Part shown: positions 1 through 8,015 of the stretch, piece after piece
Layout of the letters: each line of letters opens with the position of its first letter
How positions within the stretch are numbered: the stretch's first letter is position 1
NCBI RefSeq assembly: GCF_020131355.1
Contig: NZ_JAHLEL010000044.1
Coordinates: forward strand, 642,941 to 706,940
From: Pseudonocardia sp. ICBG1293
GTDB taxonomy: Bacteria > Actinomycetota > Actinomycetes > Mycobacteriales > Pseudonocardiaceae
Reading direction: 5' to 3'
Length of the DNA stretch: 64,000 bases
The notes under the pieces: generated by a model
The model's database searches: none
Told to the model about the DNA's origin: nothing
What the model saw: the letters and a program-made list of their open reading frames with translations, nothing else
Position numbers and translations under genes: made by a program

Positions 1-131
1 GCGCGAAGACCGTCGACCAGGACGAGCGCGGCAACGCCGAACGCCGCGCGGTCTTCGTCGGCCTGTGGCCGTCGATGTTCTGGCTGATCGGTGACGCGAT
101 GCGGCGCGAGGAGAAGGGCCTGCGGTCCTGA
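1..131 (+). CDS. C-terminal end of an unidentified protein (partial)
   Basis: An open frame enters from the left edge and stops at TGA 129-131, giving about 42 residues that end in EEKGLRS. It contains a short hydrophobic stretch (GLWPSMFWLIG). The start lies outside the window and I do not recognise the family. The stop overlaps a possible CTG start of the next gene, which suggests the two are co-transcribed. Confidence 0.5.
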   Translation, partial: AKTVDQDERGNAERRAVFVGLWPSMFWLIGDAMRREEKGLRS

Positions 132-187
132 AGCGCCCCGCCCCCGAGGACCGTCGCACCGACCTGGACGGGCTCGCCGCACGAGGC

Positions 188-853
188 GTGAACTTCGACG
201 ACGCCGAGACCCCCACCGACACCCACGACCCCCGATGGCACGTCGACCACGGCCGGGCCCTGGTCGGCACCGAACCGCCCGGCGACCCGGTGCCCGACGG
301 CCCCTGGGAGCGCGCCTGCGCGGTGCTGCGCGACTACCAGTTCACCGCCCCGAGCCGGCTGCGCGGGGTGTTCCGCCCGGCCGACCCGTTGCTGGGGCGG
401 GACATGCTGCTGGAGGGCCGGTTCGGCCCGATGCGGTTCCACCTCGGCGTCCGTGTCACCGGCCTGGTCGACGGGACCGTCGACGGCCGCCGCGTCTGGG
501 GCTGGACCTACGAGACCCTGCACGGGCACCTGGAGGAGGGCCGGCTCACCTACGAGGTGGTCAAGGACCTCACGACCGGCGACGTCGAGTTCGTCATCCG
601 CGCGTTCTCCCGGCCCGCACACATCCCGAACCCGCTGTACCGGCTCGGCTTCGGCCTGTTCGGCCGCGCGGTGCAGCTCGAGTTCTACCATCGGGCCGGG
701 CAGCGGGTCCGCGAGCTCGTCGCGGCCGCGGCGGCGGGCAGACCGCTGCCGCAGCCGTTGCCGGGTGCCGACGGCGTGACCGTCGCCCCGCAGAACAGCG
801 GACGGCACTGGACGGACCCGTTCGCCGTGCTCGTCCGCCACCCGGGTGCGTGA
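188..853 (+). CDS. DUF1990 family protein
   Basis: The 221-residue product has the DUF1990 pattern: DYQFTAPSRLRGVF, a GRDML segment, GVRVTGLV, a GWTYETLHGHLEEG block near the middle and AFSRPAH in the C-terminal half. The function of this actinobacterial family is unknown. GTG 188 is the only standard start in frame. The frame stays open back to CTG 128, and the upstream residues LDGLAARG look like the usual DUF1990 N-terminus, so the true start may be earlier and non-canonical. It precedes a DUF5313 gene by 22 bp and is probably in one operon with it. Confidence 0.8.
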   Translation: MNFDDAETPTDTHDPRWHVDHGRALVGTEPPGDPVPDGPWERACAVLRDYQFTAPSRLRGVFRPADPLLGRDMLLEGRFGPMRFHLGVRVTGLVDGTVDGRRVWGWTYETLHGHLEEGRLTYEVVKDLTTGDVEFVIRAFSRPAHIPNPLYRLGFGLFGRAVQLEFYHRAGQRVRELVAAAAAGRPLPQPLPGADGVTVAPQNSGRHWTDPFAVLVRHPGA

Positions 854-875
854 TCCGGTGAAGGGGGAGCCCGAG

Positions 876-1298
876 ATGGACGAGGAGATCCGGCGTCCGA
901 ACCCGTTCCGCTGGCTGGCCTACGCCTTCGGTGCCCGGCTGCCGCCGCGGAACCGGCGCTGGGTGCTGTACGACGTCACGACCCGTACCTGGGTCCTGCG
1001 CCATCTCGTCCGCACCACGGTGCAGCTGGTCCCGCTGCTGGCCCTGCTGTACCTGGTCGTGCCCGGCCCGCCGTGGGTGCGGCTGGGTGCCATCGCCTCG
1101 GGTGCGGTGATCGGCTACTTCTACTCGACGGTCTACGTCGTCGAGGCGTGCGAGACCCGGGTGATGAAGGCCGACTACCCGGTGGGGGCGGCCGCCGCGA
1201 CCCGCGAGGCACGGCGGGCCGAGCAGCACGTCGACGCCCGGCTCCGCCACGACCACGAGTACCGCGAGGAGCGCGGCCGGGACGACCGCCGCGGCTGA
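876..1298 (+). CDS. DUF5313 family membrane protein
   Basis: A 140-residue protein with RPNPFRWLAYAFGARLP at the N-terminus, then WVLYDVTTRTWVLRHLVR and two hydrophobic segments at about residues 52-66 and 75-90. This matches small actinobacterial DUF5313 membrane proteins of unknown function. ATG 876 follows a GGGGGAG ribosome binding site; the GTG about 30 bp upstream overlaps the previous gene and has no such site. The charged C-terminal tail (RREARRAEQ-like) should be cytoplasmic. Confidence 0.7.
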   Translation: MDEEIRRPNPFRWLAYAFGARLPPRNRRWVLYDVTTRTWVLRHLVRTTVQLVPLLALLYLVVPGPPWVRLGAIASGAVIGYFYSTVYVVEACETRVMKADYPVGAAAATREARRAEQHVDARLRHDHEYREERGRDDRRG

Positions 1299-1370
1299 CG
1301 CCCCGCCCTCGGCCGCACCGGGCCCGCCCTCGGCCGCACCGCACCGCCACCGTGCCCGCCGTCGACACGC

Positions 1371-1438
1371 CGTGGCGCCCCGGGCCGGTGCGCGGCGCCC
1401 GGCGGACGGGGTACCGCGCGGCGGCCCGGGGCGCCACG
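1371..1438. terminator. Large perfect inverted repeat between convergent genes
   Basis: CGTGGCGCCCCGGGCC at 1371-1386 pairs perfectly with 1423-1438 across a 36-base loop. It lies between the convergent DUF5313 and dehydrogenase genes, so a bidirectional terminator is likely. Just upstream, CCGCCCTCGGCCGCACCG-like sequence occurs twice in tandem (about 1302-1340). Confidence 0.6.
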
Positions 1439-1461
1439 GGTGGAGCAGGTCGGACCGGGGG

Positions 1462-2724
1462 TCAGGGGATGACGACCGGGCCGGTCGTCGGGGCCGGGTC
1501 GTCGGCCCAGCGGTGCCCGGTCTCGCGCGGGGTGACGCCCTCCTCGGACCACGCGGCCAGCAGCTGCGCGACCTTGGTGTGCATCACCGTGCGGAGCCGG
1601 TCGAAGGAGTTCTGCGGGTCGTCGTCGACCTCACCGAGCAGCAGCCACCAGGCCCAGGCGACCGCACCGGCGTTCGCGACGAAGTCCGGCAGCACCGGCA
1701 CCCCGCGGGCGGCGAGCATGGCCTCGGCCTCCGGGGTGGTCGCGGCGTTCGCGGCCTCCACGACGACGCGGGCCCGCACGTCGTAGGAGTTGTCCGGGGT
1801 GATCGCGTAGGAGATCGCGGCCGGGACCAGGATGTCGACCTCGGCGGACAGGATCGCGGTGCGCGGCAGCTGCTCGACGCCCGCGGGCAGCCGGCTGCGG
1901 TCGATCTCGCCGAAGCCGTCGCGCAGGTCCAGCAGCGCGGGCACGTCGAGCCCGTCGGCGCAGTGCAGGGTCCCCGCGGCGTCGGCCAGGGTGGTCACCT
2001 TCATCCCGGCCTCGTGCAGGTAGAAGGCGGCCGCGCCGCCCATCGTGCCGACGCCCTGGATCGCGACCGTCGTGTCGGCCGGGATCCGGCCCCAGGACAC
2101 CGCGGAGGCCAGGCAGGCGTGGGCGACGCCGTAGCCGCCGATCACGTCGCCCAGCTCGAACCCGCCGTCGACCTCGGCCGTGAGCCCGGTGCGCACCCGC
2201 TCCAGGGTCGCGGCCGGGTCGGCGGCGCGGCTGATGGCGGCGTGGTAGCTCTGCCCGAGCCCGATCCTCTCGAAGACCTCGTCGATCAGGTGCTGCGGGA
2301 CGCCGAGGTCCTCCGCGGTCACCCAGTGCGCGTCGATCCAGGGACGCATGGCCTCGCAGAAGCGCTCGAGCACCTCGACGGCACGCGGGTCCTTCGGGTC
2401 GAAGTCGATGCCGCCCTTCGCCCCACCGATCGGCAGGTCGAAGGTGGCGGTCTTGTTGGCCATGCCGCGCGCGAGGTCCTCGACCTCGGACAACGTACAG
2501 CCGGCCCGCATCCGGGTACCGCCGGTGGCCAGACCCGCCCGCAGGGTGTGCACGACCAGGTAGCCGACCGCGCCGGTCACGGCGTCGTTCCACTGCAGGC
2601 GCATGTAGGGCTCGGGACGGCGGACGACCGGAGCGACGGTGGGCGCCGGGGCGCCGGAGACGTAGGGGACGGCCGTGGCCGCCGTCTGCGGGGTGCTCCC
2701 GGCCGGGTTCTGCATCGTCGTCAT
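1462..2724 (-). CDS. Glu/Leu/Phe/Val dehydrogenase family protein
   Basis: A 420-residue NAD(P)-dependent amino-acid dehydrogenase catalysing reversible oxidative deamination to the 2-oxo acid. Residues K91 (MANKTATFD) and K103 (LPIGGAKGG) correspond to the paired substrate and catalytic lysines of the family. A Rossmann motif GVGTMGG lies near residue 226. The substrate cannot be read from sequence. The roughly 35-residue N-terminal extension is low complexity. ATG 2724 is preceded by AGGAGG about 9 bases upstream. It is divergent from a LysR gene across about 207 bp, so local control by that regulator is likely but inferred. Confidence 0.88.
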   Translation of the reverse strand: MTTMQNPAGSTPQTAATAVPYVSGAPAPTVAPVVRRPEPYMRLQWNDAVTGAVGYLVVHTLRAGLATGGTRMRAGCTLSEVEDLARGMANKTATFDLPIGGAKGGIDFDPKDPRAVEVLERFCEAMRPWIDAHWVTAEDLGVPQHLIDEVFERIGLGQSYHAAISRAADPAATLERVRTGLTAEVDGGFELGDVIGGYGVAHACLASAVSWGRIPADTTVAIQGVGTMGGAAAFYLHEAGMKVTTLADAAGTLHCADGLDVPALLDLRDGFGEIDRSRLPAGVEQLPRTAILSAEVDILVPAAISYAITPDNSYDVRARVVVEAANAATTPEAEAMLAARGVPVLPDFVANAGAVAWAWWLLLGEVDDDPQNSFDRLRTVMHTKVAQLLAAWSEEGVTPRETGHRWADDPAPTTGPVVIP

Positions 2725-2931
2725 GGCGACCCACCTCCTGCTCGTACTGCACCGGTCGTCGCCGCCAGGGGCCGTTCCGGTCTCGTCGACATCGCGGACC
2801 TCGTCGTCCCCCCGGCGGCAGTCGTTCCCGACCGGTGGCCCCAGGTTGCGGTCGCACCCGGCCCCGCGTCCATTTACGGATCATTCACGGCGCTGTTCAC
2901 CGTTCCTGCACAGCGCAATAAGCTCTGCCAC

Positions 2932-3882
2932 ATGGAGCTGTCCCTGCCCCGGCTGCGGATGTTGCGTGAGCTGCACCGGCGGGGAACGATCACCGCGGCG
3001 GCGACCGCGATGCACTACACCGCCTCGGCGGTGTCCCAGCAGCTCGCCCAGCTCGAACGCGACGTCGGGACCCGCCTGTTCGAACGGCGGGGGCGGCGGG
3101 TCCAGCTCACCGACCTGGGTGTCCTGCTGGCCGAGCACGCCGAGGAGATCCTGGCCTCGGTCGAGCGCGCCACCCAGGCGCTGGAGGAGGCGGGCGAGAC
3201 CGTCGCGGCGAAGCTCAGCGCCGGGGTCTGGGCCTCGGTCGCCTCGGGCCTGCTGCCGGACGCGTTGACCGCTCTGGCCCGCACCCACCCGGGGATCGTG
3301 GTGCGCACCCGTGAGCTCGCCCCGGAGGAGACCGCGGCGGCGGTGCGCGACGGTGAGCTCGACCTGTCGTTCGTCATCGACTACTCCAACTACCCGATGA
3401 CGTGGGACACCGGCCTGGAGCGCGCGGTCATCGCCGTCGAGCGGGTCTACGCGGCGGTGCCCGCCGGGGCGGTGCCCGCGGCGAGCGTGATGCTGTCGGA
3501 GCTGGCCGAGCACCCGTGGATCGTGTCGCCCGCCCGGTCGCACTTCGGACATGCGGCCCGGCTGGCCTGCCAGAGCGCGGGCTTCGAGCCGCGGATCCAC
3601 CACGAGGTCGAGGAGCAGGCCACCGCGATGGCGATGGTCGCGGCCGGGCTCGGCGTCACCCTGGTGACCGACCTGGGCCTGGCGCTGCGACCGCCCGGGG
3701 TCGACATCGTCGCGCTCGGCGACGCCCTCACCCGCACCGTGTCGCTGGCCTACCGCACCACCACCGGGCGCCGGGCCGCGCTGCCGCTGGTGATCGAGGC
3801 CGTCCGGACCGCGGCGGCCCAGAAGGGACTCGGGGCGGACACGCCCGTCCCGGTGCAGCCGGAGTCACTCGGCCTGGCCTGA
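2932..3882 (+). CDS. LysR family transcriptional regulator
   Basis: A 316-residue protein. The N-terminal winged helix (about residues 1-60) has the LysR pattern: LRMLRELHRRGTITAAA, TASAVSQQLAQLER, GTRLFERRGRRVQLTD. It is followed by a periplasmic-binding-protein-like effector domain (about 90-290). The ATG is preceded by AATAAGCTCTGCCAC with no strong Shine-Dalgarno. It lies divergently beside the amino-acid dehydrogenase, the usual arrangement for a LysR regulator and its target. The effector is unknown; it could be an amino or keto acid. Confidence 0.9.
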   Translation: MELSLPRLRMLRELHRRGTITAAATAMHYTASAVSQQLAQLERDVGTRLFERRGRRVQLTDLGVLLAEHAEEILASVERATQALEEAGETVAAKLSAGVWASVASGLLPDALTALARTHPGIVVRTRELAPEETAAAVRDGELDLSFVIDYSNYPMTWDTGLERAVIAVERVYAAVPAGAVPAASVMLSELAEHPWIVSPARSHFGHAARLACQSAGFEPRIHHEVEEQATAMAMVAAGLGVTLVTDLGLALRPPGVDIVALGDALTRTVSLAYRTTTGRRAALPLVIEAVRTAAAQKGLGADTPVPVQPESLGLA

Positions 3883-3952
3883 GCCCCGGCCCGGCACGGA
3901 ATCGTCGGGAGCCGGTCGAACCGTTTCCGCCGCCGGTTCCGAAGAACTGTTC

Positions 3953-5554
3953 GTGCTGACCGAGAACCGGGCCGACGAGAACGGGCCACTGGCCCTTCCG
4001 TCGCGTTCCGTGGCGATCCTGGTGGAACTGCTGGCGATCGCCGCCGCGGTGGCATCGGGGCACCTCGTCGCGGCCCTGGTGGCGCCGGCGTCGTCGCCGT
4101 TCGTGGCGGTCGGCGACGCGGTCGTGCGGCTCTCGCCGCAGCCGGTCGTGGAGTTCGCCAAGTCCGCGTTCGGGACGGCCGACAAGCCGGTCCTGCTCGC
4201 CGGGATCGGCGTGCTGCTGGTGCTGCTCGGCGCCGTGGCCGGACTCGCGGCGCGCCGCCGCCCCGCGGTGGGGACCGCGGCCGTCGCCGCGCTCGGGCTG
4301 CTCGCGGTGGCCGCGGTGCTGACCGGCCCGGTGCCGGCCGCGGCGGACCTGGCCGCCCCGGTCGTCGCGCTGGTGGTGGGGGTGGCGGTACAGCGGGGGC
4401 TGGACCGCCTCGCCCGCCGGTCCGGTGCGTCCCGGACCGGGGACGGCGGCACCGGGGTCGGTGACGGGGTCCCGCGGCGCACCGTGCTCGCCGGTGCCTC
4501 GGCCGCCGTCGCCGCCGGGACGCTCGTCGCGGGCGGGGTGGGCGCGACGCTGACCTCCTCGGGCAGCGGGATCGCCGCCTCGCGGACCGCGCTGACCGGC
4601 AGGCTGGCCGCGGCGACGCTCGCCGAGACCGCGCCGCCGGTGCCGGCCTCGGCGGCGTTCCCGCAGCTCGGGACCGTTCCGTTCGTGACCCCGAACGCCG
4701 ACTTCTACCGGATCGACGTCGCCCTCACGATCCCGGCGGTCCGGGCCGAGGACTGGTCGCTGCGGGTGCACGGCCGGGTGCGGCGCGAGCTCGTCCTCAC
4801 GGTCGACGACCTGCTACGACGCCCGCTCGTCCAGCGCACCATCACGATGACCTGCGTCTCCAACACCGTCGGCGGGAACCTGGTGTCCACCGCGGACTTC
4901 GTGGGCGTCGAGCTGGCGCCGCTGCTGCTGGAGGCCGGGGTCGACCCGGCCGCGGACCAGATCGTCTCCACCAGCCGGGACGGCTGGACGGCGGGCACCC
5001 CGACCGCGACCGTGCTGGAGCCCGGCCGTGGCGCGCTGCTCGCACTCGGCATGAACGGCGAGTCGCTGCCGGTGGAGCACGGCTTCCCGGTGCGCATGGT
5101 CGTCCCCGGACTCTACGGCTACGTCTCGGCCACCAAGTGGCTCGCCGACCTCGAGCTGACGACCTTCGCCGAGCGCAGTGTCTACTGGCGGGACCGCGGC
5201 TGGGCCGAGCGCGCCCCGATCAAGACCCAGTGCCGGATCGACGCCCCGGTCGGGTTCGCGCAGCTACCGGCCGGACGCGTGCAGGTCGCCGGGGTGGCGT
5301 GGGCCCAGCCGGTCGGGATCACCGCCGTCGAGGTCCGCGCCGACGACGGCCCGTGGGTGCGGGCCGAGCTGGCCACCGAGGTCAATCCGAACACCTGGCG
5401 GATGTGGCGGGCCGAGCTCGACCTGTCCCCCGGCAGCCACACCCTCACCGCCCGTGCCACCGACCGCCGTGGACTCGTCCAGACCGACGTCCGCGTCGAC
5501 CCGATCCCGGACGGCGCGACGGGGTGGCCGAGCACGATCATCACCGTCGTCTGA
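3953..5554 (+). CDS. Membrane-anchored sulfite-oxidase-type molybdopterin oxidoreductase
   Basis: A 533-residue protein. The N-terminal 155 residues hold about four hydrophobic segments, followed by a twin-arginine-like stretch (RRTVLAGASAAVAAG, about 175-189) and then a SUOX/YedY-fold molybdopterin domain from about 245. Cys-301 in TMTCVSN is the expected molybdenum ligand. A Mo-co dimerisation domain (VEVRADDGPW region) closes the protein. The active site should face outside the membrane. The substrate is unknown; relatives oxidise sulfite or reduce methionine sulfoxide. GTG 3953 is the first plausible start. It is one of two paralogues flanking a fasciclin lipoprotein. Confidence 0.85.
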   Translation: MLTENRADENGPLALPSRSVAILVELLAIAAAVASGHLVAALVAPASSPFVAVGDAVVRLSPQPVVEFAKSAFGTADKPVLLAGIGVLLVLLGAVAGLAARRRPAVGTAAVAALGLLAVAAVLTGPVPAAADLAAPVVALVVGVAVQRGLDRLARRSGASRTGDGGTGVGDGVPRRTVLAGASAAVAAGTLVAGGVGATLTSSGSGIAASRTALTGRLAAATLAETAPPVPASAAFPQLGTVPFVTPNADFYRIDVALTIPAVRAEDWSLRVHGRVRRELVLTVDDLLRRPLVQRTITMTCVSNTVGGNLVSTADFVGVELAPLLLEAGVDPAADQIVSTSRDGWTAGTPTATVLEPGRGALLALGMNGESLPVEHGFPVRMVVPGLYGYVSATKWLADLELTTFAERSVYWRDRGWAERAPIKTQCRIDAPVGFAQLPAGRVQVAGVAWAQPVGITAVEVRADDGPWVRAELATEVNPNTWRMWRAELDLSPGSHTLTARATDRRGLVQTDVRVDPIPDGATGWPSTIITVV

Positions 5555-5683
5555 ACCGTTCCACGACACCGCGAAGAAATTCCCGAAAAAACTTCCGGAA
5601 CCGCCGAACCGCCCGGAACCACAGTCCGAACAATTCAACGAAGTCCACACAGGACAGACAGTTTCCTCGAAAGGGAATCAGAC

Positions 5684-6358
5684 ATGCGCGCCTCTCGCAC
5701 CCTCGCCACCGTCGGCCTGCTCGCCGCCCTCTCGCTCGGCCTCACCGCCTGTGGCGGCGGCAGCGACACCTCCGCCCCGCCCGCGGCGGCCCCGGCCACC
5801 TCCTCGGCCCCGGCGACCACCGCCGCCGCCGACGGCGTCACGACCAACGACGACGTCTTCGGCCCGGCCTGCGGCCAGCTGCCGCAGGGCGACGAGCCCG
5901 GCTCGCTCGACTCGATGGGCCCGCAGCCGGTCGCCACCGCCGCGAGCACCAACCCGCTGCTGACCACCCTGGTCACCGCCGTCGGCAAGGTGCCCGGTCT
6001 GGCCGACACCCTGAACCAGCAGAAGGGCATCACCGTGTTCGCCCCGGCGAACGACGCCTTCACCGCGGTGCAGCAGCAGCTCGGCGACGAGAAGTTCAAC
6101 GCCCTGCTCGCCGACACCACCCAGCTGCAGGGCCTGCTCTCCTACCACGTGACCCCGGAGCGCCTGGACGCCGCGGGCCTCGTGGAGAAGAAGACCCTGA
6201 CCGAGCTGGCCGGCGGTGACCTCACCATCGGCGGCACCGCCGAGGCCCCCACCGTCACCGACGGCCAGGGCAACACCGCCAACATCCTCTGCGGCAACAT
6301 CCCGACCGCGAACGCCACCGTGTTCGTGATCGACAAGGTCCTCATGCCCAAGAGCTGA
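5684..6358 (+). CDS. Fasciclin-domain lipoprotein (MPT83/MPT70-like)
   Basis: A 224-residue secreted lipoprotein: signal peptide, lipobox LTAC with Cys-23 as the lipidation site, an Ala/Thr/Pro-rich linker, then one fasciclin (FAS1) domain. The domain includes NPLLTTLVTAV, KGITVFAPANDAF and LLSYHVTPERL, and ends INATVFVIDKVL-like. In mycobacteria such proteins belong to the SigK/RskA regulon. Here it is flanked by two SUOX-type molybdoenzymes. The start follows AAGGGAATC. The roughly 130-bp upstream gap is unusually A-rich for this genome and probably carries the promoter, but I cannot assign a sigma factor to it. Confidence 0.9.
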   Translation: MRASRTLATVGLLAALSLGLTACGGGSDTSAPPAAAPATSSAPATTAAADGVTTNDDVFGPACGQLPQGDEPGSLDSMGPQPVATAASTNPLLTTLVTAVGKVPGLADTLNQQKGITVFAPANDAFTAVQQQLGDEKFNALLADTTQLQGLLSYHVTPERLDAAGLVEKKTLTELAGGDLTIGGTAEAPTVTDGQGNTANILCGNIPTANATVFVIDKVLMPKS

Positions 6359-6374
6359 CGACCGAGATCGACGA

Positions 6375-6410
6375 CCGACGGGCCCGGGGTGCGAACCCCG
6401 GGCCCGTCGG
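6375..6410. terminator. Intrinsic-type terminator after the fasciclin gene
   Basis: CCGACGGGCCCGGGGT pairs perfectly with ACCCCGGGCCCGTCGG around a GCGA loop (16-bp stem). It starts 17 bp after the fasciclin stop. It also argues against the earlier GTG (6389) as the start of the next gene, because that codon lies inside the stem. Confidence 0.85.
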
Positions 6411-6427
6411 CGTACGAACACCCTGAC

Positions 6428-7969
6428 GTGACCGTGACCCCGACCCGCACCACCGGGTCCCTCAGCCGGGCCGGGGCGGTGGTGACCGGTCTGCTCGGCG
6501 TGGGTTCGGCCCTCGCGGCGGGTGACCTGGTGGCCGGGCTGGCCTCCCCCGCGTCCTCGCCGTTCCTGACCGTCGGCGACCAGTTCGTGCGGCTGACCCC
6601 GGAGTGGCTCAAGCAGTTCGCGATCACCACGTTCGGCACCGCCGACAAGCTCGCACTGCTGACCGGCATGGCGCTGGTGATCACCGGGCTGGCCGCGGCC
6701 GCCGGGCTCGTGGCCCGGCGACGACCGGCCCCCGGCCTGGCGGTCGTGGTCGCGATGGGGGTGACCGCCCTGCTCACGACAGTGGCCGCGCCCGCGTTCC
6801 GGCCGGTCGACCTGACGGCCCCGGTGGCCGCGCTCCTCGTCGGGCCGAGCGTGTTCCTGGCGGTGCACGCCGCGTTCGTCCGGGCGAACCGGCCCCGGCG
6901 GGGCACCACCGCGGCGGTGTCACGCCGGCGGGCGCTGGGGCTGGCCGGCGGGACCGCCGTCGTCTCCCTGGCCGCGGCCGTCGCGGGGCGGCTGCTCGCC
7001 GCCGGACCGCCGTCGGCCGGGCCCGCGGCGCTCGCGCTCCCACCCGCTCCGCCGGTGCCCTCGCTCCCACCGGACGCGAGCCTGCCGGGCACCCCGCCCT
7101 GGCTCACCCCGACCGCGGACTTCTACCGGATCGACACCGCGCTGCAGGTCCCCCGGGTCGACGCCGCGTCGTGGACCCTGCGGGTGCACGGCATGGTCGA
7201 GCGCGAGCTGACCCTCTCCCTCGCGGACCTGCGGGCCCGCCGGGTCGTCGAGGTGCCGATCACGATGGTGTGCGTGTCCAACCCGGTCGGCGGCACGCTC
7301 GTCTCCAACGCCCGGTTCACCGGGGTGCGCCTGGCCGACCTGCTCGCCGAGGCCGGCATCGCGCCCGGGGCCCAGCAGCTGCTGTCCACCAGCGTCGACG
7401 GGTTCACCACCGGTACCCCGGTCGGCGTCGTCACCGACGGCCGCGACGCCCTGCTCGCCTTCGGGATGAACGGCGCCGCGCTCCCGGTCGAGCACGGGTT
7501 CCCGGTCCGGATGGTGGTCCCCGGCCTGTACGGCTACGTCTCCGGCTGCAAGTGGATCACCGACATCGAGGTCACCACCCGGGACGCGGCCACGCCGTAC
7601 TGGGCCGAGCGCGGCTGGGCCCGCGAGGGGCCGGTGAAGACCCAGTCCCGCATCGACACGCCCGTCGCCGGGGCGTCGGTCCCGGCCGGACGGGTCGCGG
7701 TCGCCGGGACGTCCTGGGCGCCGCACGGCGGCATCACCCGGGTCGAGGTGTCCGTCGACGGCGGGCCGTGGGGCCGGGCCCTGCTCGGCGCCGACCTCGG
7801 CGCCGACAGCTGGCGGATGTGGCGCACCGAGATCGAACTGGTACCCGGTGAGCACACCCTGCGCGTGCGCGCGACCGACCGGACCGGCACGGTGCAGACC
7901 GAACGGGAACAGGTCTCGATCCCCGACGGCGCGACCGGCCGGCACACGGTGCCGGTCACCGCGGTCTGA
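6428..7969 (+). CDS. Second membrane-anchored sulfite-oxidase-type molybdopterin oxidoreductase
   Basis: A 513-residue paralogue of the enzyme at 3953-5554, with the same layout. Hydrophobic segments occupy about the first 150 residues, then an SRRRALGLAGG twin-arginine-like stretch, then the SUOX domain with Cys-282 in TMVCVSN as the molybdenum ligand, and a C-terminal dimerisation domain. Both paralogues share FGTADK and PASSPF motifs in the membrane part, so they arose by duplication. GTG 6428 was chosen because the earlier GTG sits inside the terminator hairpin. Substrate unknown; a role in oxidising or repairing periplasmic sulfur species is an inference. Confidence 0.84.
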   Translation: MTVTPTRTTGSLSRAGAVVTGLLGVGSALAAGDLVAGLASPASSPFLTVGDQFVRLTPEWLKQFAITTFGTADKLALLTGMALVITGLAAAAGLVARRRPAPGLAVVVAMGVTALLTTVAAPAFRPVDLTAPVAALLVGPSVFLAVHAAFVRANRPRRGTTAAVSRRRALGLAGGTAVVSLAAAVAGRLLAAGPPSAGPAALALPPAPPVPSLPPDASLPGTPPWLTPTADFYRIDTALQVPRVDAASWTLRVHGMVERELTLSLADLRARRVVEVPITMVCVSNPVGGTLVSNARFTGVRLADLLAEAGIAPGAQQLLSTSVDGFTTGTPVGVVTDGRDALLAFGMNGAALPVEHGFPVRMVVPGLYGYVSGCKWITDIEVTTRDAATPYWAERGWAREGPVKTQSRIDTPVAGASVPAGRVAVAGTSWAPHGGITRVEVSVDGGPWGRALLGADLGADSWRMWRTEIELVPGEHTLRVRATDRTGTVQTEREQVSIPDGATGRHTVPVTAV

Positions 7970-8015
7970 CGGGCGGCCCGCCCCGCGCTCCCCCGCCGAG
8001 CCGATCCGGAAGTCG

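Noticed and set aside
1372..3882. An 836-codon open frame running into the LysR gene
   Set aside because: Its first part is antisense to the amino-acid dehydrogenase and has the Arg/Gly/Ala bias of a shadow frame. The real LysR start is ATG 2932.
6389..6427. GTG 6389 as the start of the second molybdoenzyme
   Set aside because: It lies within the 16-bp terminator stem of the fasciclin gene. GTG 6428 is the better start.
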